Shown: positions 35,523 through 43,541 of the stretch, one piece after another
Layout of the letters: each line of letters starts with the position of its first letter
Numbering within the stretch: position 1 is the stretch's first letter
Assembly: GCF_000980885.2 (NCBI RefSeq)
Contig: NZ_LBDA02000020.1
Coordinates: 1-64,000, forward strand
DNA: 64,000 nucleotides
Direction: 5' to 3'
Source of the DNA: Streptomyces malaysiense
GTDB lineage: Bacteria; Actinomycetota; Actinomycetes; Streptomycetales; Streptomycetaceae
Notes under the pieces: generated by a model
Databases searched by the model: none
What the model saw: only the letters and a program-made list of their open reading frames with translations
Told to the model about the DNA's origin: nothing
Translations under genes and position numbers: made by a program

Positions 35523-36632
35523 GTGCCTGCCATCACCCCCCCGTTCCCGCGCCGCTCGGCAGTCGTGCTCGCGGTCCTGCCGCTGCTCACGCTCACCGCG
35601 TGCGGCTACGGCTCCGAGGCCAGGAGCGACGACACGGCCAAGGTCGCCCCCGGGGCCGAGAAGATCGACGGTCTCGGTTCCGTCAAGATCGGCTACTTTC
35701 CGAACCTGACGCACGGCACCGCGCTGGTGGGCCGGGAGCGGGGCCTGTTCCAGAAGGAACTGGGCGCCACCAAGGCCGAGTACGCCACCTTCAACGCGGG
35801 GCCCTCCGAGATCGAGGCGCTGAACTCCGGCTCCATCGACATCGGCTGGATCGGCCCGTCCCCGGCGATCAACGGCTACACCAGATCCGGGGGCAAGTTG
35901 CTGCGGATCATCGGCGGTTCGGCGTCCGGCGGGGTGAAGCTGGTCGTCGACCCGAAGAAGATCAGGTCCCTGAAGGACGTCAGGGGCAAGCGGATCGCCA
36001 CCCCGCAGCTGGGCAACACGCAGGACGTGGCGTTCCTCGACTGGGCCGCCGGACAGGGCTGGAAGGTCGACCCGCAGAGCGGCAAGGGCGATGTCACGGT
36101 CGTCCGCAGCGACAACAAGGTGACGCCCGACGCCTTCAGGTCCGGCTCCGTCGACGGCGCCTGGGTGCCGGAGCCGACCGCGTCCCGGCTGGTCTCCGAG
36201 GGGGGCAGGGTGCTCCTGGACGAGTCCTCGCTGTGGCCGGGCGACAAGTTCGTGATCACCAACATCGTCGTGCGCCAGGCGTTCCTCAGGGAGCACCCGA
36301 AGGCGGTCGAAGCGGTCCTGAAGGCGTCCGTCGAGGCCAACAAGTGGATCAACGCCGAACCGGAGCAGGCGAAGCGGGCCGTGAACAGGCAGCTCGCGGA
36401 CGACTCCGGCAAGGCGCTGCCGGCCGATGTGCTCGACCCGGCGTGGAAGTCCGTCCGGTTCACCGACGACCCGCTGGCCGCCACCCTCGGCACCGAGGCG
36501 GCGCACGCGGTCCGGACCGGTCTGCTGGAGAAGCCGGACCTCAAGGGGATCTACGACCTGACGATCCTCGACACGGTGCTCCGGGCCGAGGGCGAGAGCC
36601 CGGTCGACGCCGCCGGCCTCGGCACCAGCTGA
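35523..36632 (+). CDS. ABC transporter substrate-binding lipoprotein (sulfonate/taurine/sulfate type)
   Basis: The 369-residue protein begins with an Arg-containing signal and lipobox LLTLTACGYGS, so Cys about 26 is lipidated and the protein sits outside the membrane. Its fold matches the NMT1/THI5-like, SsuA/TauA group: SVKIGYFPNLTHGTALVGRE, GPSEIEALNSGSIDIGWIGP and GVKLVVDPKKIRSLKDVRGK. These bind sulfonates, taurine or related anions. No desulfonation enzyme (SsuD) is adjacent, so the ligand could be sulfate. GTG start at 35523, preceded by GAGAGG. Followed by the ATPase 34 bases on. Confidence 0.85.
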   Translation: MPAITPPFPRRSAVVLAVLPLLTLTACGYGSEARSDDTAKVAPGAEKIDGLGSVKIGYFPNLTHGTALVGRERGLFQKELGATKAEYATFNAGPSEIEALNSGSIDIGWIGPSPAINGYTRSGGKLLRIIGGSASGGVKLVVDPKKIRSLKDVRGKRIATPQLGNTQDVAFLDWAAGQGWKVDPQSGKGDVTVVRSDNKVTPDAFRSGSVDGAWVPEPTASRLVSEGGRVLLDESSLWPGDKFVITNIVVRQAFLREHPKAVEAVLKASVEANKWINAEPEQAKRAVNRQLADDSGKALPADVLDPAWKSVRFTDDPLAATLGTEAAHAVRTGLLEKPDLKGIYDLTILDTVLRAEGESPVDAAGLGTS

Positions 36633-36666
36633 ATCCGCCCCGAAGACGTCCCAGGAGGTGACGACC

Positions 36667-37446
36667 ATGGCCACGACCCTCGCCAAGGCCGCGCGGTCGG
36701 TGGAGTACGCCGCACGCCTTGAGCATGTATCCAAGTCCTTCGCCACACCGGGCGGGTCCCAGCTCGTCCTGGACGACATCAGCCTCGATGTCGCGCCCGG
36801 CGAGTTCGTCACCCTCCTGGGCGCCTCGGGCTGCGGCAAATCCACGCTGCTCAGCCTGGTGGCGGGCCTGGACGAGCCCAGCACCGGCACCATCCGCACC
36901 GACGGCCGCCCCGCGCTGATGTTCCAGGAACACGCCCTGTTCCCCTGGCTGACCGCCGGCAAGAACATCGAACTCGCCCTCAGACTGCGGGGAGTTCCCC
37001 GCCCCGAGCGGCGCGGCAGGGCCGAGGAGCTGCTCGAACTCGTCCGCCTCCAGGGCGCGTACGGCAAGCGCGTGCACGAGCTGTCGGGCGGCATGCGCCA
37101 GCGGGTCGCGATGGCCCGCGCCCTCGCCCAGGAGAGCCAACTCCTGCTGATGGACGAGCCGTTCGCGGCCCTGGACGCCATCACCCGGGACGTGCTGCAC
37201 GACGAGCTGACCCGGATCTGGTCGGAGACCGGCCTGTCCGTGCTGTTCGTCACCCACAACGTGCGCGAGGCCGTGCGCCTCGCCCAGCGGGTCGTGCTGC
37301 TGTCCTCCCGGCCGGGCCGCGTGGCCCGCGAGTGGGAGGTCGGCATCCCGCAGCCGCGCCGTATCGAGGACGCACCCGTGGCGGAACTGTCCCTGGAGAT
37401 CACCGAAGTACTGCGTGGGGAGATCCGCCGCCATGGCAAGCACTGA
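36667..37446 (+). CDS. ABC transporter ATP-binding protein (SsuB/TauB type)
   Basis: The 259-residue ATPase has Walker A LLGASGCGKSTLLSLVAG, Q-loop PALMFQEHALFPWLT, the signature LSGGMRQRVAMARALAQ and Walker B LLLMDEPFAALDA, with the switch His in FVTHNVREAVRL. AGGAGG lies eight bases before the ATG at 36667, so I prefer it to a GTG at 36658. It energises the transporter with the permease gene, which it overlaps by 14 bases. Confidence 0.92.
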   Translation: MATTLAKAARSVEYAARLEHVSKSFATPGGSQLVLDDISLDVAPGEFVTLLGASGCGKSTLLSLVAGLDEPSTGTIRTDGRPALMFQEHALFPWLTAGKNIELALRLRGVPRPERRGRAEELLELVRLQGAYGKRVHELSGGMRQRVAMARALAQESQLLLMDEPFAALDAITRDVLHDELTRIWSETGLSVLFVTHNVREAVRLAQRVVLLSSRPGRVAREWEVGIPQPRRIEDAPVAELSLEITEVLRGEIRRHGKH

Positions 37447-38323
37447 TACGACGACCACCGGCGCCCCGGCGGCGGGCAGCGTGGAGGCGGGTCTCGACGC
37501 GCTGGAGACGACCCGGTCGAGCCGTACGCCCTGGCGCAGGACCCTGGTCGACAAGGTCCTGCCGCCGCTCGCCGCGATCGCCGTCGTCCTCCTGGTGTGG
37601 CAGGGTCTGATCACCCTGAGGATCGTGGACGACCCGACCAGGCTGCCCACGCCGGGCGCGGTCTGGGGCGCCTTCCGCCACGACTGGCTCCAGGGCAGGC
37701 TGCTCGGCTACATCTGGACGTCCGTCTCACGCGGTCTGCTCGGCTTCTGCCTCGCCCTGGTGATCGGCACCCCGCTGGGGCTGCTGGTGGCCCGGGTGAA
37801 GTTCGTGCGCGCCGCGATCGGGCCGATCCTCTCCGGCCTCCAGTCGCTGCCCTCGGTCGCCTGGGTGCCCCCGGCCGTGATCTGGCTGGGTCTGGACGAC
37901 TCCATGATGTATACGGTGATCCTGCTCGGCGCCGTGCCGTCCATCGCCAACGGGCTGGTGTCCGGCGTGGACCAGGTGCCCCCGCTGTTCCTGCGCGCGG
38001 GCCGCACGCTCGGCGCCACCGGGGTCAAGGGCACCTGGCACATCACGCTGCCGGCCGCGCTGCCCGGCTATGTGGCGGGCATGAAGCAGGGCTGGGCCTT
38101 CTCCTGGCGCTCCCTGATGGCCGCCGAGATCATCGCGAACTTCCCCGACCTCGGCACCGGTCTCGGCCAGCTCCTGGAGAACGCCCGCACGGCCAGCGAC
38201 ATGGCCATGGTGTTCGAGGCCATCCTGCTGATCCTGTTCGTCGGCATCGCCATCGACCTGCTGATCTTCAGCCCGCTGGAGCGGTGGGTGCTGCGCAGCC
38301 GCGGCCTGCTGGTGAGAGGCTGA
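37433..38323 (+). CDS. ABC transporter permease (SsuC/TauC type)
   Basis: The 296-residue membrane protein has about six hydrophobic helices and the binding-protein-dependent permease EAA-like loop GATGVKGTWHITLPAALPGY near residue 195, followed by SWRSLMAAEIIANFPDLGTG. The N-terminal about 50 residues are hydrophilic and Thr-rich. Start ATG at 37433 lies inside the ATPase gene. With its partners it imports a sulfur-containing anion for the sulfur operon. Confidence 0.9.
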   Translation: MASTDTTTTGAPAAGSVEAGLDALETTRSSRTPWRRTLVDKVLPPLAAIAVVLLVWQGLITLRIVDDPTRLPTPGAVWGAFRHDWLQGRLLGYIWTSVSRGLLGFCLALVIGTPLGLLVARVKFVRAAIGPILSGLQSLPSVAWVPPAVIWLGLDDSMMYTVILLGAVPSIANGLVSGVDQVPPLFLRAGRTLGATGVKGTWHITLPAALPGYVAGMKQGWAFSWRSLMAAEIIANFPDLGTGLGQLLENARTASDMAMVFEAILLILFVGIAIDLLIFSPLERWVLRSRGLLVRG

Positions 38324-38328
38324 TCCGG

Positions 38329-39066
38329 ATGGCAGCGCCCGTGCTCCTCGTCATCGCCCACGGCAGCCGCGACACGCGGCACGCCGCCACCGTGCACGCC
38401 CTGGTGGAGCGGGTGCGCGCGCAGCGCCCCGGGCTGCGCGTGGAGACCGGCTTCCTGGACTTCAACGTGCCGTCCGTGCAAGGCGTGTTGCGGTCCCTGG
38501 CGGCGGAGGGCGTCCGGGACGTGGTGGCGCTGCCGCTGCTGCTCACCCGCGCCTTCCACGCGAAGGCCGACATCCCGGCGGTGCTGCGGGCGGCGCCGGC
38601 CCGGCTGCGGATCCGGCAGGCGGAGGTGCTCGGCCCCTCGCCACTGCTGCTCACGGCGCTGGAGCGACGGCTGTACGAGGCCGGGCTCAGCCCCTCGGAC
38701 AAGTCCTCGACCGGGGTCGTACTGGCCTCGGCGGGGTCCAGTGACCCGGAGGCGATCGCGGTGATCGCCGACATCGCGCGGGAGTGGTGGCACACCGGTT
38801 GGTGCGCCGTGCGGCCCGCGTTCGCCTCCGCCCGTCTGCCGCGCACCGAGGACGCCGTACGGGAGCTGCGCGCGCTCGGCTGCGCGCGGGTCGCCGTCGC
38901 GCCGTACGTCCTGGCCTCCGGCTTCCTGCCGGACCGCATCGCGCGCGGCGCGGCCGGGGCGGACGTCCTCGCCGAGGTGCTCGGGCCCGCGCCGGAGGTG
39001 GCGCGGCTGCTGCTGCGCCGGTACGACGCCGCGTGCCGCCCGGCGCTCCACGCGCTCGGCGCCTGA
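38329..39066 (+). CDS. Sirohydrochlorin chelatase (CbiX/SirB-like)
   Basis: The 245-residue protein has two chelatase half-domains. The first begins PVLLVIAHGSRDTRHAATVH, where the His of AHGS binds metal; the second includes YVLASGFLPDRIARGAAGA. It inserts iron (or cobalt) into sirohydrochlorin, the last step for siroheme, needed by SirA encoded upstream. It starts 5 bases after the permease stop and closes the operon. Confidence 0.88.
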   Translation: MAAPVLLVIAHGSRDTRHAATVHALVERVRAQRPGLRVETGFLDFNVPSVQGVLRSLAAEGVRDVVALPLLLTRAFHAKADIPAVLRAAPARLRIRQAEVLGPSPLLLTALERRLYEAGLSPSDKSSTGVVLASAGSSDPEAIAVIADIAREWWHTGWCAVRPAFASARLPRTEDAVRELRALGCARVAVAPYVLASGFLPDRIARGAAGADVLAEVLGPAPEVARLLLRRYDAACRPALHALGA

Positions 39067-39097
39067 GGGGCCGCCACCGCCCCGGGGCGGCCGGCGG

Positions 39098-39421
39098 TCA
39101 CAGTCCCAGGGCCTGCACCAGCTGCCGGGTGTAGGCGAGGCTGGCGGTGCCGGCCGACGCCCCGATGCAGATGTCGTCCAGGGCGGAGCGGATGCGGCCG
39201 CGGTTGGGCGGCAGTCCGTCGTCGGCGGATTCCGCGAAGGCCGCCTCGATGATCTGGCCCTGGCGGACCAGCCCGGGGCACTCCCTGCGCAGCGCCTCGG
39301 TGAGCCGGGCGGAGACCGCGATCAGGGCCTCCAGCGGCGGCGTGCCGTGGGTCAGGTCGAGGCCGACGAACTCACCGTACTGTCCTGGTCCGTTGAGGTG
39401 TCCGTAGTCGTAGGTGCTCAT
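39098..39421 (-). CDS. Hypothetical protein (107 aa)
   Basis: The protein begins MSTYDYGHLNGPGQYGEFVG and is acidic, without Cys or signal peptide. Helical segments (PPLEALIAVSARLTEALRRE; RIRSALDDICIGASAGTASL) suggest a small globular domain. The ATG at 39421 with AGGAC upstream seems right; a longer frame to 39526 would add Arg/Pro-rich residues. I do not recognise a family. It converges with the chelatase gene. Confidence 0.6.
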   Translation of the reverse strand: MSTYDYGHLNGPGQYGEFVGLDLTHGTPPLEALIAVSARLTEALRRECPGLVRQGQIIEAAFAESADDGLPPNRGRIRSALDDICIGASAGTASLAYTRQLVQALGL

Positions 39422-39861
39422 GTCCAGTCCTCGCTCGTGGATCAGAGGTAGGCCGAAAATCGCCACTCCCGCGGGTGGCCGGGTGTCCGCCGACGGCCCC
39501 GGCCGCGCTAGCGGAACGGGCCGCACACGCTCCGGTGCGGGGATGGGCGGTGCCGTTCCGGCCGTCCGGCGTGCTTCACCCTAGGGACAACGGGACGGAC
39601 TTGTCGCGTTGTTCGCGGAGCCGTCCCCGTACGAGTGAGGGCCGTGGTAAAGACCGTCGCGGTCCGGCGTTCCCCTGTGACGTCGGACCGCGACGGCACT
39701 TCGTTCTGCGCCGGGGGTGACCCGGGTGTCACAGGGGGCGGTCGCGTCGAGCCTCCTCAGGGGCGGTTATCGGCCACCGTGGAGGAGGTCCGTTCGAACT
39801 CCGGTTCAGGGAAAGCGGAATCGACCGTTCGGGATCGTTCCCGCGTACGCCCAAGGGAAGC
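39422..39861. other. 440-base intergenic region with two dyads
   Basis: It separates the hypothetical protein from the PanE/ApbA-type reductase gene, both on the minus strand. Apart from the 13-bp hairpin described separately it holds GTGAC-N6-GTCAC at 39717-39732. No coding signal is convincing. Confidence 0.5.
39654..39696 (-). terminator. 13-bp perfect inverted repeat (probable terminator)
   Basis: CCGTCGCGGTCCG at 39654-39666 pairs exactly with 39684-39696 across a 17-base loop. It lies 166 bases beyond the stop of the reductase gene, in the right place to stop its transcript before the next minus-strand gene. An operator role is also possible. Confidence 0.5.
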
Positions 39862-40878
39862 TCAGGCCGACGCCCGCCGCGCCTCGTCGGCCAGCCGGAC
39901 GAGGTCGGCGAGCGGCAGGGAGCCGGGCGCCCGGTGCTCGCGGGCGAAGGTGCCGGCGAGGCGCTGGAGGAGTTCGTTCAGCGGGGTGGGCACGCCGTGC
40001 AGCCGGCCGAGCAGGACGATCTCGCCGTTGAGGTAGTCCGCCTCGATGCTGCCTGTGCCGCGCGCCAGGGACTGCCAGGAGGAGCCGCCGCCGCGCGGGG
40101 CACCCTCCAGCGGAACCAGGGTCACCTTGTCTGCGCGCACCGCGCGCTGCTCCTCGCCGCTCGCGTGGGCGATCCCGGCGGCGGCCAGCACGGCCTCCCC
40201 CTCGGCCCGTACCCGGGCGTACAGCTCTTCGGCGGCCGTGCCCTCGATGGGGCCGCTCACGGCCTCCTGCGCGTTGGCGAGGTTGCCGAGCAGCTTGGCG
40301 TACTGCCAGCGGGCCACGTCCGGCACGACCGGCGCCTCGAAGCGGGCGCCCGTGAGGTCGGCGGCGATCCGCCGGGCGGTGTCGTCGGTGCCGCCCTCGG
40401 CGCGGCCGAGGTGGAGGATGCCGGTGAGCGGGGTGCCCGGGGCGGAGACGACGCCGGGCTCCACGAAGGTGGAGGGCAGCCAGACGCAGACGCCGTACAC
40501 CCGGCAAAAGCGGCGCAGCGCGATCCGGGGGCTCTCCACTCCGTTCTGGAGGCAGAGCAGCGGCAGCCGTTCACCGGCGGTGCCGCCACCGGCCACCGGG
40601 GCGCCCGCCCAGGCGTCCAGCGCGGCCGCGGCGTCCTGGGTCTTCACGGCGAGCAGCAGGACGTCGTCGGCGCGCAGCTCGCCGAGCGGCTCCGGGCCCT
40701 CGACGGCCGGCAGCCGGTACGTCGACTCCCCTTCGGGGACGCGCAGTCGCAGGCCGTGCTCGCCGAGTGCCGCCAGGTGCCCGCCGCGGGCGACGAGGAC
40801 GACCTCGTGTCCGGCCTGGGCCAGCCGTCCGCCGACGGTGCCGCCGACCGCCCCCGCTCCGATCACGATGTAGCGCAT
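39862..40878 (-). CDS. 2-dehydropantoate 2-reductase family protein (PanE/ApbA-like)
   Basis: The 338-residue protein starts with the NAD(P)-binding MRYIVIGAGAVGGTVGGRLA and has VLLLAVKTQDAAAALDAW (Lys that positions NADPH), WQYAKLLGNLANAQEAVSG (catalytic Lys and Asn) and a C-terminal all-helical domain. It is classed with ketopantoate reductases, which make pantoate for coenzyme A; a paralogue acting on another 2-keto acid cannot be excluded. The DUF1697 gene lies 23 bases upstream on the same strand, so the two are probably cotranscribed. Confidence 0.85.
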   Translation of the reverse strand: MRYIVIGAGAVGGTVGGRLAQAGHEVVLVARGGHLAALGEHGLRLRVPEGESTYRLPAVEGPEPLGELRADDVLLLAVKTQDAAAALDAWAGAPVAGGGTAGERLPLLCLQNGVESPRIALRRFCRVYGVCVWLPSTFVEPGVVSAPGTPLTGILHLGRAEGGTDDTARRIAADLTGARFEAPVVPDVARWQYAKLLGNLANAQEAVSGPIEGTAAEELYARVRAEGEAVLAAAGIAHASGEEQRAVRADKVTLVPLEGAPRGGGSSWQSLARGTGSIEADYLNGEIVLLGRLHGVPTPLNELLQRLAGTFAREHRAPGSLPLADLVRLADEARRASA

Positions 40879-40901
40879 GGACCCGGTCCCCTCACCCTCG
40901 C

Positions 40902-41453
40902 TCACGCCGGTGGCGCGGTCAGCTCGGCGAGCCTGACCACGGTGTTCCAGTTCCGGCTGGTGGCGACCAGGTCCTTGGTGGCCCGCGGCCGGTTCAGCGC
41001 CTCGGCGAGCCTGGAGCGGCCGAGGCCGTCGGGCGCGTACAGGTACAGGCAGCGGTCCCCGATGCGGAACTCCTCCGGGAGATGGGCGGCTTGGTCGACA
41101 TGTGCGTAGCGCTCGGGGGTGACGGGCGCGGAGAAGTAGGTGACGTGCAGCTGTCTGCCCTCCAGTTCGGCGGCCGGGAAGGGGCAGGCGCGGACCACCT
41201 CGGCCAGATAGGCGTGGTCGCGCACGAGCACGTCCACCGGGAAGCCGAAGCGTTCCTCGATCGCCCGGGTCAACTCGCCCGCCAGGGACTCCTCGTCTCC
41301 CCGGTCGGCGGTGAACACGGCCTGTCCGCTCTGGAGATGGGTGCGGACGCCGGTGTGTCCCAGAGTGTCGAGCAGTGCGCGCAGGTCGGCCATCGGGAGC
41401 TTCCGGTTGCCGCCGACGTTGATCCCGCGCAACAGCGCCGCATAGGTCGTCAC
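40902..41453 (-). CDS. DUF1697 protein
   Basis: The 183-residue protein begins TTYAALLRGINVGGNRKLPM and contains LGHTGVRTHLQSGQAVFTAD, typical DUF1697 motifs, plus VDVLVRDHAYLAEVV. The family has no defined function. It is probably the first gene of a two-gene unit with the reductase. Starts with an ATG at 41453. Confidence 0.85.
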   Translation of the reverse strand: MTTYAALLRGINVGGNRKLPMADLRALLDTLGHTGVRTHLQSGQAVFTADRGDEESLAGELTRAIEERFGFPVDVLVRDHAYLAEVVRACPFPAAELEGRQLHVTYFSAPVTPERYAHVDQAAHLPEEFRIGDRCLYLYAPDGLGRSRLAEALNRPRATKDLVATSRNWNTVVRLAELTAPPA

Positions 41454-41756
41454 ACGGTGAGTCTAGAGCGGCCGTCGTGCCCCGTGGGGGCGGGCACGAC
41501 GGCCGGTACCCGGCCCCCGTGGGGCGGGCTGCGCGAAACAATGCCGCTTCGGCGGGGGCCGGATCAACCTCTGAACGCAGCTGTGACTTGTTCAACAAGC
41601 TTTCGTAATCACAAAGTGGATCTCTGACGGCGGAACGGACATCCCATGACGTCCGGCGGGGCCGGGCCCGCCCGAGTGGGAGACTGACCGGGGGAAACGG
41701 CGGGTGCCGGCTCCCCGGGAACGGCTTGAAGCAGACGGTGGCACGGAGGCGGCACG
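41454..41756. promoter_or_regulatory. Divergent promoter region with dyad CTTGTT-c-AACAAG
   Basis: This 303-base gap separates the divergent DUF1697 and phosphotransferase genes. An AT-richer patch at about 41570-41625 contains a 13-base perfect dyad (CTTGTT at 41587-41592, AACAAG at 41594-41599) that could be an operator for both. No gene is seen. Confidence 0.45.
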
Positions 41757-42620
41757 ATGGACGAGGCGCGGGCGCGGGACGTACTGGCCACGGCGGGCGT
41801 GCCCGCGGTGGCGGCCGGGGACGCGGCCCTGATCGCGCTCGGCGAGAACGCCGTGTTCGCCGCCGGTGACCTGGTGGTCAAGGTGGGGCGCGACGCCGAG
41901 CTGCTGGAGCGGGCCCGGCGCGAGGTGGAGGTCGCCGGGTGGCTCGCCGAGGCGGGCGTGCCCGCGGTGCGGGCGGCCGAGCCGGAGCCGCGGCTGGTCG
42001 CGGGCCACCCGGTGACGGTGTGGCACCGGCTGCCGGAGGCCGTGCGCCCCGCCGGGCCGCGTGACCTGGCCGAACTGCTGCGCCTGGTGCACGCCCTGCC
42101 CCGGGCGCCCTTCGCGCTGCCGCCGCGTGAGCTGCTGGGCGGGGTGGAGCGCTGGCTGCGGCTCGCGGGCGAGGCGATCGACCCCGAGGACGCGGCCTGT
42201 CTGCGGGCGCGCCGGGACGGTTTCGCGGCGGCCGCGGCCGCGCTGACGCCCCGTCTGACGCCGGGTCCCGTGCACGGCGACGCGCTGCCCCGCAACGTCC
42301 ACATCGGGCCCGAGGGGCCGGTCCTGGTGGACCTGGAGACCTTCTCCGCCGATCTGCGCGAGCACGACCTGGTGGTGATGGCCCTCTCTCGCGACCGGTA
42401 CGGGCTGCCCGCCGAGTCGTACGACGCGTTCACCGGGGCCTACGGCTGGGACGTGCGCGAGTGGGAGGGCTGCTCGGTGCTGCGCGGCGCTCGCGAGACG
42501 GCCAGCTGCGCCTGGGTCGCCCAGCACGCGCCGAGCAATCCCAGGGCCCTGGCCGAGTTCCGCCGCCGGGTGGCGTCGCTGCGGGACGGGGACGAGTCGG
42601 TGCGCTGGTACCCTTTCTGA
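41757..42620 (+). CDS. Aminoglycoside-phosphotransferase-fold kinase
   Basis: The 287-residue protein has the APH fold: the N-lobe Lys in VVKVGRDAELLERARREVEV, the catalytic loop VHGDALPRNVHIG (HGD...N, around residue 180) and the metal Asp in VLVDLETFSADLREHDLVV. Both key acidic residues are present, so it is likely active. It may phosphorylate a small molecule; drug resistance is possible but not shown. Starts at 41757 after a divergent promoter region. Confidence 0.85.
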   Translation: MDEARARDVLATAGVPAVAAGDAALIALGENAVFAAGDLVVKVGRDAELLERARREVEVAGWLAEAGVPAVRAAEPEPRLVAGHPVTVWHRLPEAVRPAGPRDLAELLRLVHALPRAPFALPPRELLGGVERWLRLAGEAIDPEDAACLRARRDGFAAAAAALTPRLTPGPVHGDALPRNVHIGPEGPVLVDLETFSADLREHDLVVMALSRDRYGLPAESYDAFTGAYGWDVREWEGCSVLRGARETASCAWVAQHAPSNPRALAEFRRRVASLRDGDESVRWYPF

Positions 42621-42708
42621 TCCCGTCGGCCGCACCCCCGCGGCCCGGTGCTCCCGGCCCGGTCCCGGTGCTCCGCCGCCGTCCCCGCAATCCCTCGGAC
42701 GGCCTTCG

Positions 42709-43431
42709 TCACACCGTCTCGGGGGTCAGCTCCCGCAGCGGCCACAGCCCGTCCACCACCGCCGCCGCGTCCCCCTTGCGGCGCAGGAATGCCTGGAAGT
42801 CGGCCGCCCATTCCGCGTACCACTCGATCTGGCGGCGGTGCAGTTCGGCCGGGCCGAGCGCGGCGATCTTGGGATGCCGGACGGCTATCGCGGTGGCCAG
42901 GCGGGCCGCGGCGAGAGCGTCGGCGGACGCGTTGTGCGCCGCGTCCAGGACGACGCCGTACTCGGCGCAGACCGCTTCCAGGTTCCGCTTGCCGCGGCGG
43001 TAGCGGTCCGCCCGGCGGTCGATGGTGTACGGGTCGATCACCGGCGCGGGCGCGGTCCCGCCGAGGCGCTCGGCGAGGGACGGCAGCCGGTGGCGGCGCA
43101 GTTCGGCGGAGAGCAGGGTGAGGTCGAACGCCGCGTTGTAGGCGACGACCGGGACGCCCGCTCTCCAGTACGACACCAGGGCCTCGGCGATGGCGTCGGC
43201 CACCCGGTCGGCGGGCTCGCCCTCGGTGACCGCCCGCTCGTTGCTGATCCCGTGCACGGCGACCGCGTCGGCCGGGATCTCGACGCCCGGATCGGCCAGC
43301 CACTCCCGGTGGCCCAGCGGCTCACCGGACCTGACCTCGATCACCGCGCCGGTGACGATGCGTGCCTCGCGCGGCTCCGTGCCGGTCGTCTCCAGGTCGA
43401 AGCCGACCAGCAGCTCCTGGTGCCACCCCAT
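42709..43431 (-). CDS. DEDDh-family 3'-5' exonuclease (DnaQ-like)
   Basis: The 240-residue protein has motif I VGFDLETTGTEPREARIVTG (Asp and Glu), motif II VAYNAAFDLTLLSAEL and the C-terminal HNASADALAAARLATAIA (His-x4-Asp). These make up a DEDDh proofreading-type nuclease like the DNA polymerase III epsilon subunit or RNase T. I start at the ATG at 43431; the longer frame to 43497 adds non-conserved residues. Stand-alone members act in repair or RNA turnover. Confidence 0.85.
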   Translation of the reverse strand: MGWHQELLVGFDLETTGTEPREARIVTGAVIEVRSGEPLGHREWLADPGVEIPADAVAVHGISNERAVTEGEPADRVADAIAEALVSYWRAGVPVVAYNAAFDLTLLSAELRRHRLPSLAERLGGTAPAPVIDPYTIDRRADRYRRGKRNLEAVCAEYGVVLDAAHNASADALAAARLATAIAVRHPKIAALGPAELHRRQIEWYAEWAADFQAFLRRKGDAAAVVDGLWPLRELTPETV

Positions 43432-43541
43432 GGGCGGTCCCCCTTCTCGATGGTGCGTTCCCCCAGTGGTCTCCACCCTCGCACGGGGCACTGACAATCA
43501 GAGGACCGCGTTCCGCTCTCCGGTGAGACCCGAGGGACAGA

